A stretch of DNA of 7,022 nt from contig CAMDOP010000170.1 in NCBI GenBank assembly GCA_945903675.1, positions 1 through 7,022 of the forward strand, in the 5' to 3' direction. The stretch is from Crenothrix polyspora (GTDB taxonomy: Bacteria > Pseudomonadota > Gammaproteobacteria > Methylococcales > Methylomonadaceae). The position numbers and the translations under genes were made by a program. The stretch's first letter is position 1. Each line of letters begins with the position of its first letter. The notes under the pieces are model-generated. The model worked only from the letters and a program-made list of their open reading frames with translations. It did no database searches and was not told the DNA's origin. Positions 1 through 5,811 of this stretch are shown piece after piece.

Positions 1-588
1 TTGACCACGTCTAGATTTTACTAGCTGTTCTTTTTCGGTAAATTCAAGACTCGTATTTTGCCTGATGTCCTTTTCAATCACACTATCTTCAATTTCGTCA
101 ATATCTTGAGATCTTATATTATAAATAATAGCGTGAGCTTCTTTACCAATGAGCTCCAATAAAACCTCAGCCATCGGCAATGGTACTGCAGCAAGATAAA
201 CACCTTGATTGCCATTACCATTTTCTTGTAAAGGGGAGTATTTAGATGGGAGTGTTACGGCAAGTTTATCTATAAAATCTTTAGGGCGAATTTTATTGTT
301 GATCTCATGATAATCAACATCAACACACCACCCCTCATTATCCCAATTCTCACCCGTCGTGCCGAAGGCGCTTGGTTTCGAATGTGTATAACCTTGTGAA
401 GTTATGATACCTATGGCGAAAATTAACGTGTCTTTAAATGAAAATACAATATCGCCAATTGCGACTTTGGTCATATTGTCATAGAACGGATTGGTATTTC
501 CGTTTGCATTAGTTTTTGGGGACCATAAGTAACCGCCACTAATTTCATGCTGATAAGTTTGATTTTGATTAACCCACCAAAACTGCAT
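1..588 (-). CDS. HNH endonuclease-family protein, N-terminal part (runs off left edge)
   Basis: An open frame of 196 codons starts at ATG 586-588 and is still open at base 1, so the 3' part is missing. The protein begins MQFWWVNQNQTYQHE and continues GGYLWSPK, NPFYDNM, GDIVFSF, RPKDF and YSPLQENGNG, and reaches KSRRGQ at the edge. I recognise this order as the N-terminal half of a family of putative HNH restriction-type endonucleases in which the ARRGQG-like motif leads directly into the C-terminal HNH nuclease; that nuclease domain is outside the window and cannot be confirmed here. Residues 1-150 have the small beta-rich pattern of PUA/EVE-like modified-base readers (aromatic WW near the start, GDIVFSF strand); this is inference. 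A good Shine-Dalgarno AGGGA sits 7 bases upstream of the ATG. The gene is co-directional with the Ter cluster but separated by 260 bases, so it is probably transcribed separately. Confidence 0.8.
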   Translation of the reverse strand, partial: MQFWWVNQNQTYQHEISGGYLWSPKTNANGNTNPFYDNMTKVAIGDIVFSFKDTLIFAIGIITSQGYTHSKPSAFGTTGENWDNEGWCVDVDYHEINNKIRPKDFIDKLAVTLPSKYSPLQENGNGNQGVYLAAVPLPMAEVLLELIGKEAHAIIYNIRSQDIDEIEDSVIEKDIRQNTSLEFTEKEQLVKSRRGQ

Positions 589-595
589 CTATTTA

Positions 596-600
596 TCCCT
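596..600 (-). promoter_or_regulatory. Ribosome binding site of the HNH-family gene
   Basis: On the minus strand AGGGA is followed by 7 bases (TAAATAG) and then the ATG at 588. This supports the ATG as the true start of the HNH-family gene, which matches the usual N-terminus of the family. Confidence 0.7.
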
Positions 601-725
601 ATTAATTTTTTGTGTATACAATTACTCTATTGAAATAAATAATTCTAGTTCCAGCTAACTTAAACATATAATATTTTGCTATAACAAATTAAAACTTACA
701 AAATATTTGAGGAACCTAATATTGG

Positions 726-852
726 TTAATACAGCAAATTCCGGTCTTATACGAACGATATCCCTAGGATAAATACTGCCGAATCTTGTGCATGATGAAA
801 TTTTTAGCAAAAAATTAAAACCTTTTCTAATCTATTTTTAATGCTGTATTAA
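726..852. repeat. 11-base inverted repeat pair, 105 bases apart
   Basis: TTAATACAGCA at 726-736 is matched exactly by its reverse complement TGCTGTATTAA at 842-852. The right copy overlaps the stop codon of the membrane-protein gene. The pairing does not extend in either direction and no clear target duplication flanks it, although both outer ends read TTAA. It could be the ends of a tiny non-autonomous element of 127 bases, but in A+T-rich DNA an 11-base match at this distance can also arise by chance. Confidence 0.35.
809..842 (-). terminator. Possible weak terminator after the membrane-protein gene
   Basis: Read on the minus strand, ATTAAAA (836-842) can pair with TTTTAAT (814-820), followed by a run of T (809-813). 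The stem is entirely A/T with a loop of about 15 bases, so it would be a weak intrinsic terminator at best. Its position 7 bases after the last gene of the presumed operon is what makes it worth listing. Confidence 0.25.
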
Positions 853-1253
853 TTATCAATTTCTCCATTAGGATACTGATAAGCAACCACGCCAGCACCA
901 GAAGAAACGGCTATGGAACCTAATATGGCCCACCAATCTCGTTGAATAACAGCAGGAAAAGCCAAAAATCCAGCTATTAATAAAATAAATGCAGTTAAGA
1001 GATAAGTAACAACTTTCCGATGATTTGGTGCTACGTGAGAGCCTATATATACAAAAACCCCACCCATAACACTGTGACTTAATACCTCAACTGTTAATCT
1101 CGGTAAAAAATCATTAGTATCCATACCTCTCATACTCATAGTTAATTGGTTTAGATAAAATACAACCAACCAAGCCAACCAAGCACATATAAAAGCAGCA
1201 GGTATAAAAGTAATCCAACGCAGTGCAACCAACCATTTTTTAGATGCCATCAT
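849..1253 (-). CDS. Small four-helix integral membrane protein, function unknown
   Basis: The protein has 134 residues if it starts at ATG 1251-1253; a second ATG follows immediately (1248-1250). The frame is open further up to a TTG at 1281-1283, but that lies inside the kinase gene and has no better ribosome binding site, so I prefer the ATG pair 13 bases after the kinase stop. Hydrophobic stretches at about residues 12-34, 55-74, 81-103 and 107-125 are predicted membrane helices, with a polar segment around 38-52 (MSMRGMDTNDF) and a short acidic tail. There is no recognisable catalytic motif and I do not recognise the family. No strong Shine-Dalgarno is seen, which suggests translation coupled to the kinase gene. 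As last gene of the operon it could anchor the kinase/phosphatase/TerY proteins at the membrane or act as a membrane-perturbing effector; both are guesses. Confidence 0.7.
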   Translation of the reverse strand: MMASKKWLVALRWITFIPAAFICAWLAWLVVFYLNQLTMSMRGMDTNDFLPRLTVEVLSHSVMGGVFVYIGSHVAPNHRKVVTYLLTAFILLIAGFLAFPAVIQRDWWAILGSIAVSSGAGVVAYQYPNGEIDN

Positions 1254-1266
1254 ACTAATATATAAT

Positions 1267-2781
1267 TTATTTACCTTCAACAAGCTGAACTACTGCCAGG
1301 CGACCACCTTCTTGTTTTGAAAACAATAGATGCTTACCATCGGTTATTTCCACCTTGCCTCCAACTGGAATAACGATATTGTTACTAGGATCGGTGATAT
1401 CCATCAATTCGGACATTCGTTCATTGACGAGATACCAGACTTTATTGTGTAGTACAAAATACCCTTCACGTTTTTTTTGTGCTTCAGAAATCCTCTCATT
1501 TGGCACTACGTTACGATTTGTGTGCCACTGAAAAAGAGACTGATTTGTGTAAACCATTAGCCTATGATTTTCAGGTAAGAATTGCCCTTCTTTTCGAGAT
1601 GAATACAAATTTAACACTGGTAACTTACCTTTGTAAGGCGTTCCGCAGAATGGACACTTGGGTTTTGTAGTATTATCGAACACATACCACTTCTGAAGGC
1701 AATCATTGTTCTGACAAGGCTGAATCAAATCAATTGTCTTTACTAACCCATATTCCCACTCATCGGCAGTCGGGCGTTTGTGTGGATCATGCAGACCATC
1801 AATGAAAGCTCTCTTAAATAGTTCTGTTAAATAGGGTCCTGTGACTGTGTATGGTATTTTTGAAGTATCTTTCCAAGGCAATTCTGTAGGTTTCGCATTT
1901 ATTACTTTAATCCGATTACTGAAATCAACGGGGTGTTCTACGAATAAAGACATCGCCCCCATAGATAACTCTTCGTCCTTTAGGGAGTCCATGTCATGAA
2001 CTTTATCACCTCTCAGAGGATGTCGATAAAGCAAATACATGTAAATTAGTACCGCTAAGGCGTGGCGGTCAGTATTGATATTCGGTAACTTTCTATTAGG
2101 ATCAGTTTTCTTCAGATGATTCGTCATCATGACTTCAGGCGCAATGAAATCAGGTGTTCCAACAACATCAGGCGGGTATTTGCCTGGTACTACTAAACCA
2201 TCAAGGTCAATGATACACGCTGATCCATTTATAGGATTAACTAAAATATTTTTATAGGATAAATCTGAATGAGCTAGGCCTGCTGCATGTAATCTTTTTA
2301 CAGCTCTACTTATGAGAAGTGCTATTCGAATATGATTTTGCCAATCGCCGAGTTCTCTTGTGTCTAAAAATCGATTTCGTAAGCTTGCACTTGCAAACCA
2401 TTTACCTTCCTTATCTTTCCCTTTTATTCCATTTGCATCATTATTCTTTGACCCAAATTCAAAGAAGAATTGCTTTTGATACGTAGGCGCAACTATTCCG
2501 AGCTTACCTTCATATTCGACAACATGAGTTGGCCAACAATATTGATTTCTCCAGTAATCACCACCAATATTGTTAAAAATATTTTCCCTAAATTTTCCAG
2601 ATATCATCCCAAGCCGTTCTTTAGCTTGATAATCCTGCTTGTCTCTAAAAAAAGCGACAACATAACTTTTGTCTGGACTGAAATAGACATCTTTCATTCC
2701 GCCAGAGCCGATAATTTCATCAACGTACTCGATTGGATGTCCGTCTATGGTTTTGGTCTTGATAACCTTTGCCTTAGCCAT
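1267..2781 (-). CDS. TerY-P triad protein kinase with zinc ribbon and FHA-like C-terminal domain
   Basis: This 504-residue protein is a divergent Ser/Thr-type protein kinase, predicted cytosolic, of the kind paired with TerY and a PP2C phosphatase. Visible kinase motifs are a glycine loop IGSGGMKDVYF (24-34), catalytic loop HSDLSYKNIL (171-180; D173, N178), metal-binding IDLDG (191-195; D192), activation-segment end GTPDFIAPEV (208-217), D238 in NTDRHALAVLIY, and KRP (335-337). The usual beta-3 VAIK lysine is not in place: the aligned stretch is VVAFFRDK (41-48), so R46 or K48 may replace it. A zinc ribbon follows with C356, C361, C376 and C379 (CX4C...CPFC). Residues about 387-504 are beta-rich and end in WYLVNE, IPVGGKVEITDG and GGRLAVVQL, a pattern resembling an FHA phosphopeptide-binding domain (inference). 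The gene starts 5 bases after the phosphatase stop with no clear Shine-Dalgarno, so coupled translation is likely. Confidence 0.9.
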   Translation of the reverse strand: MAKAKVIKTKTIDGHPIEYVDEIIGSGGMKDVYFSPDKSYVVAFFRDKQDYQAKERLGMISGKFRENIFNNIGGDYWRNQYCWPTHVVEYEGKLGIVAPTYQKQFFFEFGSKNNDANGIKGKDKEGKWFASASLRNRFLDTRELGDWQNHIRIALLISRAVKRLHAAGLAHSDLSYKNILVNPINGSACIIDLDGLVVPGKYPPDVVGTPDFIAPEVMMTNHLKKTDPNRKLPNINTDRHALAVLIYMYLLYRHPLRGDKVHDMDSLKDEELSMGAMSLFVEHPVDFSNRIKVINAKPTELPWKDTSKIPYTVTGPYLTELFKRAFIDGLHDPHKRPTADEWEYGLVKTIDLIQPCQNNDCLQKWYVFDNTTKPKCPFCGTPYKGKLPVLNLYSSRKEGQFLPENHRLMVYTNQSLFQWHTNRNVVPNERISEAQKKREGYFVLHNKVWYLVNERMSELMDITDPSNNIVIPVGGKVEITDGKHLLFSKQEGGRLAVVQLVEGK

Positions 2782-2786
2782 AATGA

Positions 2787-4328
2787 TTATTTGTACAATA
2801 TTGCAATAGTTCTGTCGTCATGATTGCCAGGTGACCAAAACTCCAACCACTTTAATAATTCATCAGATGCTGTATTTTTATTATCCAGAATGGGTTCGAG
2901 TTCCATCCACAATTCATCCCATTTCTGCAAACTGGCCAAATTGTTGTCAGTTTCGAATTTTGGATCTGTCACTCCATCTGTCATTAATACTAGACTTGTA
3001 AAGTCATCTGTAATGGTAAATCGCAATCGATTCATGATATCCTCTGGAGTCATTACTTGTTTATCAAGAAAACGTGTTTGCCCTGCAAACTCTCCACTGT
3101 CTACATCACCTAGTAAATGAATCTTCTTCCCTTTTTCATAAACCCCAACACCTCCATCACCAACCCAATAAGCCGCAAATAGATGGCCAATCGCCATTTT
3201 TTTGTGCCCTACTAACAATAATGTTGTTGAATATTCTTTTGGGTTGACATTATTTATTTTAGCCTCTTCTTCTATAGCTTTAACTGCCATAAAAGCAGCT
3301 CGTCCAAACGTTTCATATAATACTGTTTTGACACCGTGTTGACTCCCATCTTTATCAGCAAACCATGCTATTGCTTCTTGCTCTATTTTCTCACTTTGGG
3401 TGGCTAATGCATTTATCAAATAATCCAGCGACTTATGTACAGCAAGTTCAGAACCTTTACGGGAACTTTTTGAACTTCCTGCTCCGTCTGCCACTGCAAG
3501 TAACTCCCAACCATGCTGACAAACCAGAAGGAAATCGTCATCCCTAAATGTTCCACTATGCTCATGGGAACGGCCACGTCTACTTGCTCCAATCATAACT
3601 AAACTGTCAACACCTTCGACCAGCGCCTTGTCTTCATGTTTTTTAGCGTATTGTGCATTAGAGTCAGGTTCATTTATCTGCCACAAAGATTTCGGATCAG
3701 GATTTATAAATAGATCAAATTCTCCTCGTAACAATGGATTTTGATGTGTTGCATCCTGAAATTGATATTGTAAAACCACTTTGTTTTCGCCATCTTTAAG
3801 CGGTGTTCCTTCGATATTTCTATAATCGGGCGGTAAAAAAGAAAGTCCAGAGTTTTCAAGAAGAGTAACTCCTTTAATAACGACTTTTTTGTATTCAGTC
3901 TCACCTTGTATTTGTAATTCAGCAGAATAAGGATGCCCAACTTTGCCGTTAATCAGACTAAAAGAAATTTTAGGTATAGGCACAATTGGTATCGGTGCAT
4001 TGTTTGGTACATCACCAGGGTTTCCAATGTTAGTAAGATTTGTATTTACAGTCATGCTAGATGTTTTATTATCCACACTATTTCTATCAGGGAACATTTT
4101 TTCCCATTCCTCTTGTAAATTCACCGAAGCGGTTAGATATATTTGGCGTACATCCTTATTAGAAGAAAATTTTTTAATATTCTGTTCTAACTTATTTTGC
4201 CCAGATTTAATCTTTAAGTTACATTTTTTAGTAATCACGGATAAGAAAGGAATATAACTATTCATTGATAGCTTTATAAAAGACTCAGTTAACTTTGATA
4301 CCTCGTCTTTTGCTTTATTTATTTTCAT
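2787..4328 (-). CDS. PP2C-family Ser/Thr protein phosphatase with Ig-like domain (TerY-P triad)
   Basis: A 513-residue protein whose C-terminal half is a PP2C metal-dependent phosphatase. Motifs in order: IGASRRGRSHEHSG followed by FRDDDF (246-266), AVADGAGSS (278-286; D281, G282), YSTTLLLVG (366-374), YWVGDGGVGVY (387-397; D391), LMTDGVTD (448-455; D451, D455) and NHDDRTIAIL (502-511; D505). The metal-binding aspartates are all present, so it should be active. Residues 1-80 are polar and helical; a proline-rich linker (about 102-120) leads into a beta domain at about 121-210 whose NGKVGHPYSAEL, LSFLPPDYRNIEGTP and VVLQYQF segments look like a cadherin/He_PIG-type Ig-like domain. There is no signal peptide, so both parts should be cytosolic. 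The gene lies 3 bases after the TerY stop, with Shine-Dalgarno GAGGA 6 bases before the ATG. It is expected to reverse the kinase encoded next in the operon. Confidence 0.92.
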   Translation of the reverse strand: MKINKAKDEVSKLTESFIKLSMNSYIPFLSVITKKCNLKIKSGQNKLEQNIKKFSSNKDVRQIYLTASVNLQEEWEKMFPDRNSVDNKTSSMTVNTNLTNIGNPGDVPNNAPIPIVPIPKISFSLINGKVGHPYSAELQIQGETEYKKVVIKGVTLLENSGLSFLPPDYRNIEGTPLKDGENKVVLQYQFQDATHQNPLLRGEFDLFINPDPKSLWQINEPDSNAQYAKKHEDKALVEGVDSLVMIGASRRGRSHEHSGTFRDDDFLLVCQHGWELLAVADGAGSSKSSRKGSELAVHKSLDYLINALATQSEKIEQEAIAWFADKDGSQHGVKTVLYETFGRAAFMAVKAIEEEAKINNVNPKEYSTTLLLVGHKKMAIGHLFAAYWVGDGGVGVYEKGKKIHLLGDVDSGEFAGQTRFLDKQVMTPEDIMNRLRFTITDDFTSLVLMTDGVTDPKFETDNNLASLQKWDELWMELEPILDNKNTASDELLKWLEFWSPGNHDDRTIAILYK

Positions 4329-4331
4329 GTC

Positions 4332-5387
4332 TTATCCTCGCGCACGATTTACATCAAAACCTTCTCTACTGTCACCGCCTGAACTAAACGTTACTTCCTT
4401 CTCGCACCATGGGCAAACTACATCACCTGGCCCATTTAAACACATAATGCCACCACAGGAACACATACCAAATGCTGAAATATTGCCACAATGAGGGCAT
4501 CCAGCAGTGCCTAATAACTCGCTGGTGTTCACTTTTAATTGCGTAGAAACATCATCTGACCAATCAAAATAATCACCTTCAACAGGATAGCATCCTGAAA
4601 TTACGTACTGAGTAACATCGACAGCAAAATCCTGGAGCTTTAGCTCCTTTATATCACGCACGTACTTCATTAAATAAGGTAATCCGTTATTCTGGCACCG
4701 ACCAGTTAAAATAACATAGTTCGGATCTGCTAGATGTGTTTCATCAGAACCTTTTGATAAAGAGAGTAAAGTCTCATCAATTTTTGCTAGATTTGCGCTA
4801 TCCGTTGGTTCATCACTTACACTTTTACTTTGCGACTTAACAGAATTTGTAACCCACTCAATAAATTTTTTAAAATCTTCTTCTCGAGTATTTTCAAGTA
4901 TAAATACATAATCTGTAAGTTGTTTAAGTACACTAATATCAGCAAATGTCCCTAGAGCAATTGCGACCAAAGTTGCTTTACTTACGTACTCGGATTTCCA
5001 TTTTGTTATAGCCCCATTAATCGAATCAGTTGGTTTCCCGTCTGTTATCAAGTACACAATAGGCTTCCAATCACCTTTATGTTCATAAGTTGTTTTTACG
5101 ACAGTTCTATCAAGTTCCGACATCAATAGATAGAGCGCACCACCAAGAGAAGTTCCACCTCCAATAGGCAGTTTTGGAGAATAAAATGATGCAACTTCAA
5201 TTAATGGGACAATTGTTCTAGCCTTGCCTGCAAACGCTATAACACTGACATATACAGTTTCTAATGCATGAGGATCCTGGCGTAGTGTTCTTATTATGTT
5301 ATTAAGACCTTCTTCAAGTTTCTTTATGTTTTCACCGACCATTGATTCTGAAATATCAAGGACAAAATAAACTGGCAAACGACGCAT
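4332..5387 (-). CDS. terY: TerY-type vWA protein with C-terminal zinc-binding (TerY-C) domain
   Basis: This 351-residue protein has an N-terminal von Willebrand A domain (about 1-185) with a complete MIDAS metal site: DISES (D11, S13, S15), T79 in GGGTSLGG, and D116 in LITDGKPTD. A serine-rich linker (185-215) leads to a second domain with YVILTGRCQNN (224-234), then a cysteine cluster C297, C300, C309, C311, C316, C325 and C328 (CPHC, CSC and CPWC) typical of the TerY-C zinc-binding region. TerY proteins of this layout are the scaffold member of the TerY-P triad, encoded beside a PP2C phosphatase and a kinase as here. The start is firm: MRRLPVY is the family's usual N-terminus and a strong AAGGAG lies 6 bases upstream. 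Predicted cytosolic. The exact role, whether substrate, adaptor or metal sensor, is not known to me. Confidence 0.92.
   Translation of the reverse strand: MRRLPVYFVLDISESMVGENIKKLEEGLNNIIRTLRQDPHALETVYVSVIAFAGKARTIVPLIEVASFYSPKLPIGGGTSLGGALYLLMSELDRTVVKTTYEHKGDWKPIVYLITDGKPTDSINGAITKWKSEYVSKATLVAIALGTFADISVLKQLTDYVFILENTREEDFKKFIEWVTNSVKSQSKSVSDEPTDSANLAKIDETLLSLSKGSDETHLADPNYVILTGRCQNNGLPYLMKYVRDIKELKLQDFAVDVTQYVISGCYPVEGDYFDWSDDVSTQLKVNTSELLGTAGCPHCGNISAFGMCSCGGIMCLNGPGDVVCPWCEKEVTFSSGGDSREGFDVNRARG
4335..4339 (-). promoter_or_regulatory. Ribosome binding site of the PP2C phosphatase gene
   Basis: GAGGA on the minus strand lies 6 bases before the ATG at 4328, directly upstream of the TAA stop of TerY. 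It confirms the phosphatase start and implies that the ribosome can reload at this junction. Confidence 0.7.
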
Positions 5388-5393
5388 AAATAT

Positions 5394-5399
5394 CTCCTT
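5394..5399 (-). promoter_or_regulatory. Strong ribosome binding site of terY
   Basis: AAGGAG on the minus strand is placed 6 bases before the ATG at 5387. It is the best Shine-Dalgarno in the cluster and follows the pseudogene stop by only a few bases, so translation of the triad can start afresh here even though the gene before it is dead. Confidence 0.75.
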
Positions 5400-5406
5400 A
5401 TAGAGG

Positions 5407-5805
5407 TTAAAAGCTGATATGAATTTCTTTTGGTGGTGGAAGGATCTCTATTGAAGTATCCAAAGAATCTGTTGCTTCAGATGTCAAGCCAATAGATCTA
5501 TTTTTATTTAAGCCATAATTTCCGTCTGGTGAACTAAGATCAGTTATGATAATGACGTCATTAGAACCCTTAAAACTTAATATACTTTCGTAAGAAGGCA
5601 CCAGTGTGGATGAAGCCACTCCAACATGAAACCTCATCTTCCATTTTGCTAATATTTGCTCCATTACGTTGTATGCGGTAGTATTTTATTACTGGGTTAC
5701 ATCCAGTAATAATATAAATCTCTACTGAATAATCACCCTTTTTTCATCTATTGATTTCTTAATAGTTTTTCAAAAAACCAAGATGTATATCGGCAATCGT
5801 CTCAT
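5407..5805 (-). pseudogene. Decayed vWA (TerY-like) paralogue with internal deletion and stop codons
   Basis: A start ATG at 5803-5805, 6 bases after the stop of the vWA gene before it, reads MRRLPIYILVF and then hits TGA; MRRLP[VI]Y is exactly how terY begins. In the same frame, after further stops, comes RFILLLDVTQ, two stops, NTTAY, and then an open stretch of 85 codons (5407-5664). That stretch carries AKWKMRFHVGVA, SNDVIIITDLSSPD and a tail LPPPKEIHISF that lines up without gaps with LTDNVVHLDTTDS and PPPPPEVQMVI of the intact vWA neighbour. The RFILLLD...NTTAY part sits where the intact protein has LLFIMTDGSPTD, so the third MIDAS loop appears scrambled. About 85 codons are missing between residue 11 and this point. 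The ATG at 5662-5664 has no ribosome binding site, so the 85-codon frame is probably not a gene. Assigning it as a vWA remnant rests on my alignment by eye. Confidence 0.75.
5686..5712. repeat. Perfect 10-base inverted repeat with 7-base loop (stem-loop)
   Basis: TTATTACTGG (5686-5695) and CCAGTAATAA (5703-5712) are exact reverse complements separated by GTTACAT. The structure lies inside the vWA pseudogene at the point where the MIDAS loop is scrambled and contains the paired TAA TAA stops. There is no T run after it on either strand, so it is not an ordinary intrinsic terminator. It could be a deletion scar, an RNA hairpin that slows readthrough or degradation between the vWA/TerD genes and the triad, or a protein-binding dyad. 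Confidence 0.7.
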
Positions 5806-5811
5806 TACCGA

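Larger units (their letters stand above)
589..848. other. A+T-rich intergenic region between the membrane-protein gene and the HNH-family gene
   Basis: This is the longest gene-free stretch in the window. It contains no coding frame worth reporting on either strand. It holds the ribosome binding site of the HNH-family gene at its left end, a weak A/T stem with a T run just after the membrane-protein gene at its right end, an 11-base inverted repeat pair (726-736 and 842-852), and a small dyad TATCC-CTA-GGATA at 759-771. A promoter for the HNH-family gene must plausibly lie here, and several TATA-like hexamers are present (for example TATTAT and TATACA on the minus strand), but none has a convincing -35 partner, so I do not place one. 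Confidence 0.6.

Noticed and set aside
602..667. A 21-codon leader peptide frame on the minus strand before the HNH-family gene
   Set aside because: ATG at 665-667 has no ribosome binding site and the translation shows no attenuator-like codon run.
1479..1670. Plus-strand open frame of 63 codons
   Set aside because: Antisense to the kinase zinc ribbon and tail; no ribosome binding site or recognisable protein.
2470..2823. Plus-strand open frame of 117 codons
   Set aside because: It is antisense to the kinase, whose motifs are unmistakable, and crosses the kinase/phosphatase junction without any matching signal.
2824..3120. Plus-strand open frame of 98 codons
   Set aside because: Antisense to the PP2C catalytic motifs; low-complexity Ser-rich translation typical of a shadow frame.
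3365..3547. Plus-strand open frame of 60 codons
   Set aside because: Antisense to the PP2C domain; its hydrophobic start is the mirror of the opposite strand's coding sequence.
3704..3940. Minus-strand open frame of 78 codons in another frame
   Set aside because: It overlaps the Ig-like domain of the PP2C gene completely and has no independent support.
3933..4257. Plus-strand open frames of 61 and 104 codons
   Set aside because: They lie antisense to the N-terminal part of the PP2C gene, overlap each other in different frames, and have no recognisable product.
5407..5664. An intact 85-codon small gene
   Set aside because: The frame continues upstream in register with a vWA start and several stops, it has no ribosome binding site, and its end matches the C-terminus of the intact vWA neighbour, so it is listed as part of a pseudogene.
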